A stretch of DNA of 64,000 nucleotides from an uncultured Collinsella sp. (GTDB lineage: Bacteria > Actinomycetota > Coriobacteriia > Coriobacteriales > Coriobacteriaceae): NCBI GenBank assembly GCA_900539735.1, contig UQDE01000003.1, positions 1 through 64,000 of the forward strand. The letters are read 5' to 3'. Position 1 is the first letter of the stretch; every line of letters starts with the position of its first letter. This document shows, one piece after another, positions 37,046 to 46,374 of the stretch. The position numbers were made by a program, and so were the translations under genes. The notes under the pieces were generated by a model. The model was given only the letters and a program-made list of their open reading frames with translations. It was not told where the DNA came from and searched no databases.

Positions 37046-38233
37046 TTAGGAACGGGTTGCGGCGAGCACCTGCGCAGCCTTTTCACGCGCCCACGCATCG
37101 ATGTCGCGAAGCTGCTCAAACGAATCGACCGCCTGCATATCGTGGGCGTCCATGCAGGATTCCACAATGCGATCGATATCGGTAAAGCTGCAGCCATCGT
37201 GCAGGAAGGCATCGACGGCAACCTCGTTGGCGGCATTGAGCACGCACGGCATGGTGCCACCCGTCTTGCCGGCACGCTCGGCCAGTGCCAGACAGCGGAA
37301 GGTATCCATGTCGGCAGCATCAAACGTGAGCTGCCCCAGCTCGCGGAAATCGATACGAGGCGCCGGGGTATCCCAACGCTCGGGATACGAGAACGCGAAC
37401 TGGATGGGAATACGCATGTCGGATGCACCGAGATGCGCCATCACGGAGCCGTCGGCGAACTCGACCATAGAGTGAATCTTGGACTGACGCTGCACGACCA
37501 CGTTAATGAAATCGAAGTCGCAGTTAAACAGATGCATGGCCTCAATGCGCTCCAGGCCCTTGTTCATGAGGGTGGCGGAGTCAATGGTGATCTTGGCACC
37601 CATGGCCCACGTGGGATGCGCGAGGGCATCGGCACGCGTCACGCGATCGAGCTCGTCGCGCGTGCGGCCAAAGAACGGACCGCCCGAGCAGGTGAGCCAA
37701 ATGCAGTGGGCCTCGCGCGGGTTCTCCCCCAGATAGCACTGGTAGATGGCGGAATGCTCAGAGTCGACCGGAATAAGCTGGCCCGGTTGTGCCAACGGCA
37801 TAAGCAAGTCGCCACCGACGACGAGGGACTCCTTGTTGGCAAGGGCAAGGCGCTTATTCGAGGTCAAGGCCGCATGGCTCGCCTCGAGACCGGCGGCGCC
37901 CACAATAGCGACGAGCACGCAGTCGACATCGTCGCGACGCGCGAGCTCGCAAACCGCCTGCGCGCCAACGCCGAGCTTCGTTCCCTCGGGCAACTCCTGC
38001 AGCACGGCGTCATCGCCATGAGCGGCATCGGCCACGGCAACCGCCGGAACCGAGAACTCACGGGCAGCGGCAACGAGCTCAGAGGTACTGGAGTTAACGG
38101 ACAGCGCCGTCACCTGCAGGCGATCGGCATGCTGGCGGCACACATCGAGCGCCTGGGTGCCGATAGAGCCTGTACAGCCCAGGATGGCAACGTGGAGACG
38201 TCCATCGGAGCCATACGTCGTCTGGAAAGACAT
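37046..38233 (-). CDS. dxr: 1-deoxy-D-xylulose 5-phosphate reductoisomerase
   Basis: First committed step of the MEP pathway. NADPH-binding motif LGCTGSIGTQ (usually GSTGSIG), and catalytic-site motifs around LANKESLVVGG and PVDSEHSAIYQC. 395 residues. ATG overlaps the cdsA stop as TAATG. Confidence 0.96.
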   Translation of the reverse strand: MSFQTTYGSDGRLHVAILGCTGSIGTQALDVCRQHADRLQVTALSVNSSTSELVAAAREFSVPAVAVADAAHGDDAVLQELPEGTKLGVGAQAVCELARRDDVDCVLVAIVGAAGLEASHAALTSNKRLALANKESLVVGGDLLMPLAQPGQLIPVDSEHSAIYQCYLGENPREAHCIWLTCSGGPFFGRTRDELDRVTRADALAHPTWAMGAKITIDSATLMNKGLERIEAMHLFNCDFDFINVVVQRQSKIHSMVEFADGSVMAHLGASDMRIPIQFAFSYPERWDTPAPRIDFRELGQLTFDAADMDTFRCLALAERAGKTGGTMPCVLNAANEVAVDAFLHDGCSFTDIDRIVESCMDAHDMQAVDSFEQLRDIDAWAREKAAQVLAATRS

Positions 38234-39132
38234 TACAGCACGCCTCCGATCATCAGAAACAGCTGCGCGGTGATGCAGCCGAAGATAAGCGAATCGCTAC
38301 GATCGAGCATGCCGCCGTGGCCCGGGATAAGGTTGCCGGAATCCTTGACGCCCACACCGCGCTTGATGCGCGACTCGATAAGGTCGCCGATAACGCCCAG
38401 AATGGACACAACCACGCCGCACAGCAGCGCATAGGGCAGGCTGAGCTTGTAGAAGTGCGTCGCCCACAGGATGAGCCAAATCAAAACCGAGCCCAGGATG
38501 CCGCCGACAAACCCCTCCCAGCTCTTTTTGGGAGAAATCTTGGGAACCATCTTGTGCTTGCCGATACGGCTGCCCACGATGTAGGCAAACGAATCGGAGA
38601 CCCAAAGGGACGCGCAAACGCCCACTGAAAGCAGGGCACCGGCAAAACCGGGCACGGCATCGCGCAGCAGCACGATAGCCGACAGCATAAAGCCAGTGTA
38701 GATGGGACCCATGAGCGTCACTGCCACATCAGAGATGCGGGTACGCGGCGACAAGACATACCAAATGCCCACAGCGAGCATCAGGGCAAAAAGCAGGGCA
38801 TTCAGCAACATCGAATCGCCCAACGCCGACAGCGGAAAGAGTACGGCGGCAGCGATACCCATGCGCTCGTTAGCCATCTTGCCATCGAGCCTTGTCATAC
38901 GGAAAAACTCATAGCAGCACAGACCGCTCATGACAGAAACAAAGATGGCCGTGGGCACGATACCCAAAACCAGGCACAGGATAAAGACAACGGCATAAAC
39001 GATACCGGCGGCGGCACGGGTAATAAAGCCCGCCAGCCACGAACCGGTGCCATTCTTCGCTGCGGGCGCTCCCGCAGTGACAGCCTTGCGCTCAGATGTC
39101 TTGGGAGCAGTTGCCTTGGGACGATCGGACAC
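38233..39132 (-). CDS. cdsA: Phosphatidate cytidylyltransferase
   Basis: Polytopic membrane enzyme making CDP-diacylglycerol. The C-terminal signature IKRGVGVKDSGNLIPGHGG with the conserved S..KR..G.KD...PGHGG pattern is clear. 299 residues, with a basic 30-residue N-terminal tail before the first helix. GTG start with GAGGAGG upstream. Confidence 0.95.
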   Translation of the reverse strand: MSDRPKATAPKTSERKAVTAGAPAAKNGTGSWLAGFITRAAAGIVYAVVFILCLVLGIVPTAIFVSVMSGLCCYEFFRMTRLDGKMANERMGIAAAVLFPLSALGDSMLLNALLFALMLAVGIWYVLSPRTRISDVAVTLMGPIYTGFMLSAIVLLRDAVPGFAGALLSVGVCASLWVSDSFAYIVGSRIGKHKMVPKISPKKSWEGFVGGILGSVLIWLILWATHFYKLSLPYALLCGVVVSILGVIGDLIESRIKRGVGVKDSGNLIPGHGGMLDRSDSLIFGCITAQLFLMIGGVL

Positions 39133-39134
39133 GA

Positions 39135-39929
39135 TTAAGCCTCCTCGGTCTTGCTCAGACCACCAAACCTACGGTCACGGCCCTGATAGGCCAAAATGGC
39201 GTCGACAAGGCCCCAACGATCAAAGTCGGGCCAATAGGTATCGGTGACGTAGAACTCGGAATAAGCCACCTGCCACAGCAGATAGTTCGAAAGGCGCAGC
39301 TCACCAGAGGTGCGAATCACAAGCTCAGGATCGGGAAGACCGGCGGTATAGAGGTGGGAAGCCACCGTATCGTCATCAATTGCAGCGGGATCGATCTTAC
39401 CGGCGGCAGCGTCGAGTGCGATCTGACGGGCGGCGCGGGTGATCTCGGCACGGGCGCCATAGTTAACGGCCAGCGCCAGCGTCATGCCAGTATGGTCAGC
39501 GCACTCGGCAAGACCACGTTCAAAGACGTCACGCGTCTTTTTGGGCAGTGCGGAAATGTCACCCAAAAAGACAACACGCACGTTCTCACGCTTGAGCAGG
39601 GGCAACTCATCGACAAATGTCTTGGCAAAGAGGTGCATCAAGACGTTGACCTCGTGCTGCGGGCGATTCCAGTTTTCGGTAGAAAACGCGTAGGCCGAAA
39701 GCACGTCGACGCCCAAGCGCACGCAGGCGGTAATGATCTCGCGCAGGGAGACGATGCCGGCCTTATGGCCCTCGGTGCGGGCAAGACCGCGTGACGTGGC
39801 CCAACGACCGTTGCCATCCATGATGCACGAGATATGGTGCGGAATGTTATTGAGGTCAAGGTCGGAAAAACCGACGCCCGCAGGGGCGTCGGCAAAGTAC
39901 TCGACCAGTTTATGCTCGTCGTATTGCAC
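39135..39929 (-). CDS. uppS: Isoprenyl transferase (undecaprenyl diphosphate synthase)
   Basis: cis-Prenyltransferase for the cell-wall lipid carrier. The active-site motif ISCIMDGNGRWA and the later SGELRLSNYLLWQVAYSEFY block are diagnostic. 264 residues. GTG start right after the frr stop, with GGAGAT upstream. Confidence 0.96.
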   Translation of the reverse strand: MQYDEHKLVEYFADAPAGVGFSDLDLNNIPHHISCIMDGNGRWATSRGLARTEGHKAGIVSLREIITACVRLGVDVLSAYAFSTENWNRPQHEVNVLMHLFAKTFVDELPLLKRENVRVVFLGDISALPKKTRDVFERGLAECADHTGMTLALAVNYGARAEITRAARQIALDAAAGKIDPAAIDDDTVASHLYTAGLPDPELVIRTSGELRLSNYLLWQVAYSEFYVTDTYWPDFDRWGLVDAILAYQGRDRRFGGLSKTEEA

Positions 39930-39930
39930 C

Positions 39931-40467
39931 TTAGATCTCCATGACCTCGGCTTCTTTTTCCTTCAGAAGCTCCTCGACCTTGGCAACATACTCGTCGGTA
40001 TGCTTCTGGACCTTGGCCTGCTCGCGGCGGACATCATCCTCGGTGAGCTCCTCGTCGCGCTCGAGCTTGTTGTTAAAGTCGCGACGGATGTTGCGGATGG
40101 AGACCTTGGCCTGCTCGGCGTACTCGCGGCACTCCTTGACGAGCTCGCGACGACGCTCCTCCGTGGGAGCCGGGAAAGGCAGACGCACGACGGTGCCATC
40201 GGAGTTAGGGGTAATGCCCAGGTCGGAGGCGCCGATGGCCTTGACGATAGCATTGATGAGCGCCTTGTCCCACGGCTCGATGAGCAGCATGTGGGCCTCG
40301 GGGGTCTTGACGGCGGCAACCTGCGTGACCGGCGTGGGAACACCGTAATAATCGACGGTGATGTCGGACAGAATGTTGGCATTGGCGCGGCCGGTACGAA
40401 CCTTGGAGAAGTTATGCTTGAGGGACTCGAGCGACTTGTCCATATGGGCGGTGATGTTCTCTGCCAT
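39931..40467 (-). CDS. frr: Ribosome recycling factor
   Basis: Splits post-termination ribosomes with EF-G. 178 residues with the RRF pattern LKHNFSKVRTGRANANIL near the N terminus. ATG with AGGAGGATTAAGC upstream. Part of the rpsB-tsf-pyrH-frr run. Confidence 0.98.
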   Translation of the reverse strand: MAENITAHMDKSLESLKHNFSKVRTGRANANILSDITVDYYGVPTPVTQVAAVKTPEAHMLLIEPWDKALINAIVKAIGASDLGITPNSDGTVVRLPFPAPTEERRRELVKECREYAEQAKVSIRNIRRDFNNKLERDEELTEDDVRREQAKVQKHTDEYVAKVEELLKEKEAEVMEI

Positions 40468-40469
40468 GC

Positions 40470-41192
40470 TTAATCCTCCTGATAGACGAGCGTGCCGACG
40501 GGCTCACCCGAAAGCGCGCGCTTGACGGTGTCCTCGCCATCGATGTTGAGGACCAAAATCGGCATACGGTTATCCTGGCACAGTGCCGTAGCCGTGGAAT
40601 CCATAACCTGCAGACCGCGGACGAGAACCTCGTGATAGGTAATCTTGTCAAAGCGGACGGCATCGGCGCACTTGACGGGATCCTTGTCGTAGATACCGTC
40701 GACCTTGGTGGCCTTAATCAGAATCTCCGCACCGATCTCGCAGGCACGAAGGGCCGCGGCGGTGTCAGTCGTAAAGTACGGATTGCCCGAACCGGCGGCG
40801 AAGATAACGACATTGCCCTTGGACAGGTGGTTGATGGCGCGACGACGAATATAGGGCTCGCAAATCTCGTTCATCTGGATAGCGCTCATAACGCGGCAAG
40901 GAACATCGTTATGCTCGAAAGCATCCTGAAGGGCAAGCGCGTTCATAACGGTTGCCAGCATACCCATGTAATCGGCCTGAGCACGCTCCATGCCACCGGC
41001 AGCACCGGCCATGCCGCGGAAAATATTGCCGCCGCCGACAACGACGCCGACCTCATGGCCAACGGCGAGCAGCTCCTTGACCTGCTTGGCAAGATGGTCG
41101 GTAACCTTGGGGTCGATGCCATAGTGGCCATCGCCCATCAGTGCTTCGCCGGAAAGCTTAAGAAGCACGCGTTTATATCGGATGTCGGACAA
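40470..41192 (-). CDS. pyrH: UMP kinase
   Basis: Phosphorylates UMP to UDP. Amino-acid kinase fold with LKLSGEALMG and GGGNIFRG. 240 residues. The start is TTG at 41192, with AAAGGAGGATCGCT upstream. The preceding tsf is closed by its own terminator, so pyrH-frr may have a separate promoter in the short gap. Confidence 0.96.
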   Translation of the reverse strand: MSDIRYKRVLLKLSGEALMGDGHYGIDPKVTDHLAKQVKELLAVGHEVGVVVGGGNIFRGMAGAAGGMERAQADYMGMLATVMNALALQDAFEHNDVPCRVMSAIQMNEICEPYIRRRAINHLSKGNVVIFAAGSGNPYFTTDTAAALRACEIGAEILIKATKVDGIYDKDPVKCADAVRFDKITYHEVLVRGLQVMDSTATALCQDNRMPILVLNIDGEDTVKRALSGEPVGTLVYQED

Positions 41193-41255
41193 AGCGATCC
41201 TCCTTTAATTAGACTCTCAATATGATATCAAAGGCTCTGATAAGAGCCATGAAAA

Positions 41256-41286
41256 AGCAGGCTGTGAGTAAAACCCACAGCCTGCT
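41256..41286 (-). terminator. tsf terminator
   Basis: 11-bp perfect stem AGCAGGCTGTG (41256-41266) and CACAGCCTGCT (41276-41286), followed on the minus strand by T5. Confidence 0.88.
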
Positions 41287-41309
41287 CATTACCAACTACA
41301 AGAGCTTAT

Positions 41310-42179
41310 TTACTCGCCACGGACCAGACGGTCGAAGGCAACGACGGTAATGGTGTCGCCAAGCTCCTTGGAGACCTGCTCAGCGTACTTCTTGATGGTG
41401 AGGGAGCTGTCCTTGATGAACTCCTGCTCGGTGAGCACGGACTGCTTGTAGAACTTCTCCAGACGGCCGACAGCCATCTTCTCCTGGATAGCCTCGGGCT
41501 TGCCGGACTCGGCAGCCTGAGCCATGTAGATCTGCTTCTCGTGCTCGACGGTCTCGGCCGGAACCTGATCGCGGGTAGCGCAGATCGGGGCGACGGCAGC
41601 AACCTGAAGGGCAACGTCGTGAGCAAAGGTCTTGAAGGACTCAGCCTGAGCGGTCTCGGCCTTCTCGAAAGCGAACTCGACGAGAACGCCGATCTTACCA
41701 CCCATGTGGATGTAAGAAGCGAGAGCGCCGTTCTCGGCCTTGCGGGCGGCGAAACGGGAGATCTTCATGTTCTCGCCCATGATGTGAATCATCTCGGTGA
41801 GCTCGGAGGAAACGGTCTCCTCGCCCATCGGCTTCTCGAGCAGAGCGTCGACGTCAGCAGGCTCGGTGGTAGCGACAACCTCAGCGACCTTGGAAGCAAA
41901 GCCGGTGAACTTGGCGTTGGAGCCGACGAAGTCGGTCTCGCAGGAGAGCTCGAGCAGAGCGCCGGTCTTGCCGTCCTCGGAGACGAACGCGGCGACAGCG
42001 CCCTCGTTGGTCTCACGGCCAGCCTTCTTGGCAGCCTTGGCGAGGCCGTTCTTGCGCAGAACGTCGACAGCGGCGTCCATGTCGCCGTCAGCCTCGACGA
42101 GAGCCTTCTTGCACTCCATCATCGGGGAGTCGGTCATCTCGCGGAGCTGCTTGACCATAGCGGCGGTAATCTGGGCCAT
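41310..42179 (-). CDS. tsf: Elongation factor Ts
   Basis: Nucleotide exchange factor for EF-Tu. N-terminal UBA-like region with VKQLREMTDSPMMECKKALV and the two core subdomains. 289 residues. The ATG at 42179 has AAAGGAACCACA in front. Confidence 0.98.
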   Translation of the reverse strand: MAQITAAMVKQLREMTDSPMMECKKALVEADGDMDAAVDVLRKNGLAKAAKKAGRETNEGAVAAFVSEDGKTGALLELSCETDFVGSNAKFTGFASKVAEVVATTEPADVDALLEKPMGEETVSSELTEMIHIMGENMKISRFAARKAENGALASYIHMGGKIGVLVEFAFEKAETAQAESFKTFAHDVALQVAAVAPICATRDQVPAETVEHEKQIYMAQAAESGKPEAIQEKMAVGRLEKFYKQSVLTEQEFIKDSSLTIKKYAEQVSKELGDTITVVAFDRLVRGE

Positions 42180-42224
42180 TGTGGTTCCTTTCAAAGAGAT
42201 GAAAAAGAATTAACTAAGACTGAT

Positions 42225-42953
42225 TTACTCGGCCTTGGGCTCAGCGGCCATCTCGGCCTCGGAGACCTGCTCCTTGCCGGAGCCAGCGAGGCAGGCGTCA
42301 GCCATGAGCTCGCACATAAGGGTGACAGCGGAGATAGCGTCATCGTTGCAGGGGATGCCGTACTCGACCTCGTCGGGATCGGAGTTGGTGTCGATCAGAG
42401 CGACGACGGGGATGTTCAGGCGCTGGGCCTCCTTGATAGCGTTCTCCTCGCGCTTGGTGTCGATAACGAAGAGAGCCTGGGGCAGACCCTTCATGTCGCG
42501 GGCGCCACCGAGGTTGGTCTGGAGCTTGGTGAGCTCCTTACCGAGCACAGCCTGCTCCTTCTTGGGGAGCACTGCCATGCGGCCGTCCTCGACCATGGCC
42601 TCGAGCTCCTCCATGCGGTTGATGCGGGAGCGGATGGTGACGAAGTTGGTCAGCATGCCGCCGAGCCAGCGCTGGTTGATGTAAGGCATGTTGGCGCGCT
42701 CAGCGGCGTTCTTGACGGCCTCCTGAGCCTGCTTCTTGGTACCGACGAACAGCACGTTGCCACCCTTGGCGACGTTCTTGACGAAGGTGTAGGCCTGGTC
42801 GGCGTCGAGGATGGTCTGCTTGAGGTCGAGGATGTAGATGCCGTTGCGCTCACCGAAGATGAACGGCTTCATCTTGGGGTTCCAACGACGGGTCTGGTGA
42901 CCGAAGTGGCAGCCGGCCTCGAGCAGGGTGCGGATATTAATCTTGGTAGCCAT
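42225..42953 (-). CDS. rpsB: 30S ribosomal protein S2
   Basis: Binds the head-body junction of the 30S subunit. Starts MATKINIRTLLEAGCHFGHQTRRWNPKM, with the YINQRWLGGMLTNF signature. 242 residues. ATG with CAGGAGGTTTAAC upstream. The gap upstream (42954-43172) contains its leader and no gene. Confidence 0.98.
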   Translation of the reverse strand: MATKINIRTLLEAGCHFGHQTRRWNPKMKPFIFGERNGIYILDLKQTILDADQAYTFVKNVAKGGNVLFVGTKKQAQEAVKNAAERANMPYINQRWLGGMLTNFVTIRSRINRMEELEAMVEDGRMAVLPKKEQAVLGKELTKLQTNLGGARDMKGLPQALFVIDTKREENAIKEAQRLNIPVVALIDTNSDPDEVEYGIPCNDDAISAVTLMCELMADACLAGSGKEQVSEAEMAAEPKAE

Positions 42954-43172
42954 GTTAAACCTCCTGTGGTTTGCCTCCGCGCGGGGTCATCCTCCAAAAC
43001 CAACCCGGACATGTGCTACCAAAGCCCGGGCACCACGGTATGAAGTAGCCGCGCGTGCGTGATAAAAACCTGTTGCCGTGAAGCAACCCGATGAATGATA
43101 GCAGGATTGCCTCTTCCTGCCAACCCGCAATCAAAACCACACACCTGAGTGCGGCGCGGGACGTCCCAGCCA

Positions 43173-44093
43173 CTATTCGCCGCGGGGATGGGCTTGAGAC
43201 ACGGCACGTTTGAGCCGATCGGGCGTGAGATGCGTGTAGATTTGCGTCGTGGACAGGCTCGCATGGCCTAGCAGCTCTTGAACCGAGCGCAGGTCCGCAC
43301 CGCCCTCGAGCAAGTCGGTCGCAAAGGTATGGCGCATCGCATGCGGGGCAATGTCGGCCGGAATGCCGGCGAGCGTCGCCAGCATATGGAACCGCCGCCT
43401 GAGCATGGCGGCACTCATGCGATTGCCGCGCGCCGATATAAGCAGCGGATGCGGCCCGGTAGCGGGGTCACGGCGCTTTGCCTGAGCGAGCAACTCCGGC
43501 CTCCCCTCCTCAATATAGAGACGCGTCGCCTCGAGCGCACGACGATACAGAGGGACGATACGCTCCTTGCTCCCCTTGCCCCAAAGTCGCAGCGTTCGCT
43601 CGGACCAACCAATAGACTCCACGTTGAGCGCCGCGAGCTCCGAGATTCGCGCGCCGGAGGCATAGAGCAACTCAAGCATCGCCGCATCGCGCAGTCCCGC
43701 GGGCGTCGAGGTATCAGGCGTCTTGAGCAGCGCCTCAACCTGCTGGGTCGTAAGGACGCCCGGCAGGTCACGCGGCAGCTTGGGCGATGCGATCGCCGAG
43801 ACCGCATCGCCCTCGACAATCCCCTCGGCAGCCATCCAGCGATAGAGTGAGCGAATGGCAGACAGGTGTGCCGCAAGGGTCCGAGCCGCCGCCTGGCCAC
43901 GCGACAGCTCGGCCAAATAGGAACGAACGGTCCGTACGTCGGCGGCGCGAGCGTCGATGCCCTCGCGCTCGCACCAGGCAGCAAAGCGCTCCAGCCTCGA
44001 GCCATAGGCCGTCACCGTGTTGGGAGAAAGACCCTCGACGCGTGCGATATAGGCGATAAACGAGTCGACGGTGTCGTACAGGTCAAAGGCTAT
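43173..44093 (-). CDS. xerC: Xer-type tyrosine recombinase
   Basis: Site-specific recombinase for chromosome dimer resolution. Catalytic residues visible: Arg in ASGARISEL, Lys in GKGSKERIVPL, HAMRHTFA (His-x-x-Arg), GHASLSTTQIYTHL (His and nucleophilic Tyr). The first standard start is GTG at 44015, but the frame stays open upstream and encodes the conserved core-binding N terminus (FIAYIARVEGLSPNTVTAY). I therefore place the start near ATA 44093, which has GGAGG 9 nt upstream and overlaps the trmFO stop; CTG at 44081 is another option. XerC versus XerD is not settled. Confidence 0.85.
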   Translation of the reverse strand: MAFDLYDTVDSFIAYIARVEGLSPNTVTAYGSRLERFAAWCEREGIDARAADVRTVRSYLAELSRGQAAARTLAAHLSAIRSLYRWMAAEGIVEGDAVSAIASPKLPRDLPGVLTTQQVEALLKTPDTSTPAGLRDAAMLELLYASGARISELAALNVESIGWSERTLRLWGKGSKERIVPLYRRALEATRLYIEEGRPELLAQAKRRDPATGPHPLLISARGNRMSAAMLRRRFHMLATLAGIPADIAPHAMRHTFATDLLEGGADLRSVQELLGHASLSTTQIYTHLTPDRLKRAVSQAHPRGE

Positions 44094-45427
44094 GACCGGT
44101 CGCCTCCAAACAAGTCGGAACGCGTGGCCAAGTAGGCATCGAGGGCCTCGAGCGCACGGTCCGCATAGGCCTGATATCGGTCGCGCTTGCCGCGGCGCTT
44201 ACCATCCTCGAGTGGCGGCACCAGGCCAAAGTTGACATGCATAGGCTGATAGCCCACGGTGGCAGGATCGGTCGCATAGCCCACGAGCGCACCTAGGGCG
44301 CCCACACGCGGCAACTCGACGCCCGCGGCACCGATAGCCTCGGCATAGGTGTTGAGCGCCGCGAGAAGACCTGTCGCCACGGCTTCCATGTACCCCTCGG
44401 TGCCGGTGATCTGACCGGCCAGGCGCACGCCGGTACCGGGCACGGCAAAGGTGCCATCGAGCACGTGCGGAGCGTCGACAAAGGTATTGCGATGCATGAC
44501 ACCGTAGCGGAAGAACTCAGCGTTCTCCAGGCCCGGCACCATATGGAAGACGCGCTTCTGCTCGCCAAAGGTCAAGTTGGTCTGGAAGCCCACCAGGTTA
44601 TAGGCGGTCTTCTCCTTGTTCTCGGCACGCAGCTGTATCGCCGCCCAGGGGCGACATCCGGTACGCGGGTCGGTGAGGCCAACGGGCTTCATGGCGCCAA
44701 AGCGAATGGCGTCCTTGCCGGTGCGCGCAACTTCCTCGGCAGGCTGGCAGGCCTGGAACAGATCGCCGCCCTCAAAGTCTTTGAGCACCACGCGGTCGGC
44801 CGTGGTAAGCGCCTCGATAAAGACCTCGTACTCCTCCTTATTGAGCGGAGCGTTGAGATAGTCGCCGCTCCCCTGCTCCTCATAGCGCGACTGCGAGAAC
44901 AGCACGTCCATATCGAGCGTGGAGGCATCGACGATCGGCGCCGCGGCATCGAAGAACGCAAGGGCATCGCCACCGACGAGCTTCATAACCTCTTCGCTCA
45001 GCGCCGGTGAACACAGCGGGCCCGCGGCAATGACCACGTGACCCTCGGGAATCTGCGTGACCTCGCCGTGCACGACCTCGATATTGGGACGGGCGGCAAC
45101 CTCGGCCTCGACAAGCTCGGAAAACTTGACGCGGTCGACCGCCAAGGCGCCACCGGCGGGAACAGCCGCGCGATGGGCGCAATCGAGCAGGACTGAGCCC
45201 ATGCGCTCAAGCTCGGCCTTCAGCAAACCAGCCGCGGAATCCGGACGGGTCGACTTAAACGAATTGGAGCAGACGAGCTCTGCCAGGTGATCGGTATGGT
45301 GGGCCGGGGAGCTCACCTGGGGGCGCATCTCGCACAGCTTTACGGCAAACCCGCGATCTGCCAGCTGGATCGCGCACTCCGAACCCGCCAGACCGCCACC
45401 GATAACTGTCACCTGATCGAACTGCAT
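44090..45427 (-). CDS. trmFO: tRNA m5U54 methyltransferase TrmFO
   Basis: Folate- and FAD-dependent enzyme that methylates U54 of tRNA, the Gram-positive alternative to TrmA. FAD motif GGGLAGSECA (residues 10-19), CEMRP, and the C-terminal MHVNFGLVPPLE block. ATG 45427 has AAAGGTG 7 nt upstream; TTG two codons earlier is less likely. Lies between dprA and xer, as in many Gram-positive genomes. Confidence 0.96.
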   Translation of the reverse strand: MQFDQVTVIGGGLAGSECAIQLADRGFAVKLCEMRPQVSSPAHHTDHLAELVCSNSFKSTRPDSAAGLLKAELERMGSVLLDCAHRAAVPAGGALAVDRVKFSELVEAEVAARPNIEVVHGEVTQIPEGHVVIAAGPLCSPALSEEVMKLVGGDALAFFDAAAPIVDASTLDMDVLFSQSRYEEQGSGDYLNAPLNKEEYEVFIEALTTADRVVLKDFEGGDLFQACQPAEEVARTGKDAIRFGAMKPVGLTDPRTGCRPWAAIQLRAENKEKTAYNLVGFQTNLTFGEQKRVFHMVPGLENAEFFRYGVMHRNTFVDAPHVLDGTFAVPGTGVRLAGQITGTEGYMEAVATGLLAALNTYAEAIGAAGVELPRVGALGALVGYATDPATVGYQPMHVNFGLVPPLEDGKRRGKRDRYQAYADRALEALDAYLATRSDLFGGDRS

Positions 45428-45441
45428 CTGCAAACACCTTT

Positions 45442-46374
45442 CTAATTGACACGTTTTCCATTGTGACCGAAGGGTGTCTGGGCGTGAAGGGCAAACTTGG
45501 AGGGCGCATACCTTCCATCCATCATGCGCTCGATAAGACCCTCGAGTTCAAGCGAACCCAAGAGTTTGAGTACGCCGACAGCATCGAGCGAGACGAGCGC
45601 CGCGATGTCGTCGACCTTGAGCGGAGAGGCGATGAGCGCATGCATCACGGTCTGCTGCGTTGAATCCAGGTCGGCAATGCCGGGAGCATCGGGGCGCGAG
45701 TAGCGCAGGGTTCCATAGATGCGTGAGATAGCCATCTCGATAGATTCCTCGTCGATGATGCAGCAGGCACCGTTCGCAATGAGGTAATTCGTGCCACGCG
45801 ACTCGGGCGATAGGATCGACCCCGGTACGGCAAGAAGTTCTCGCCCCAAATCCATAGCAGCCTCGGCTGTAGAAAACGTCCCGGAAGGCATACCCGCCTC
45901 GGATACAAAGAGGGCTTGCGACAGGGCCGCGATCACGCGATTGCGGCGCGGAAAGGCAAACTTGCGAGGACCCATGCCCCACGGGGAGATCGACACGACC
46001 GCGCCACCCGTATCGAGCGTGCGCGTAATAAGCCCCGCGCTCGAGCGCGGATAGACCACGTCGGCACCCGTCCCCAGCACCACGACGTGTTTGCCGCCAG
46101 CGTTGACCGCAGCCCAACCCGAGGCCTGGTCGCAACCGACCGCGCCGCCCGAAACTACCGTCACTCCCGCCTCGACCGCCACCTTTGCCGCAAGCTCCGC
46201 GACGGCCAGGCCATACGGCGATGCCTTGCGTGCGCCGATGATGGAGATCGCGGGCATCGATAACACGGCAGGGTCGCCACGAACGTAGAGGGTCTCGGGC
46301 ACATCCGAAAGCTCCAGAACGGTCTTGGGATACAACGCATCACCGGGATGAAGCTCAAAGGTTCCCTCAGCCAT
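45442..46374 (-). CDS. dprA: DNA-processing protein DprA
   Basis: Loads RecA on incoming single-stranded DNA in natural transformation. Rossmann-like core with IGARKASPYG, SGGAVGCDQASG and the GTGADVVYP motif; a C-terminal winged helix follows. 310 residues, without the N-terminal SAM-like domain of some homologues. The ATG at 46374 overlaps the comM stop as TAATG with AAGGAGG upstream, which excludes the long N-terminal reading. Confidence 0.95.
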   Translation of the reverse strand: MAEGTFELHPGDALYPKTVLELSDVPETLYVRGDPAVLSMPAISIIGARKASPYGLAVAELAAKVAVEAGVTVVSGGAVGCDQASGWAAVNAGGKHVVVLGTGADVVYPRSSAGLITRTLDTGGAVVSISPWGMGPRKFAFPRRNRVIAALSQALFVSEAGMPSGTFSTAEAAMDLGRELLAVPGSILSPESRGTNYLIANGACCIIDEESIEMAISRIYGTLRYSRPDAPGIADLDSTQQTVMHALIASPLKVDDIAALVSLDAVGVLKLLGSLELEGLIERMMDGRYAPSKFALHAQTPFGHNGKRVN

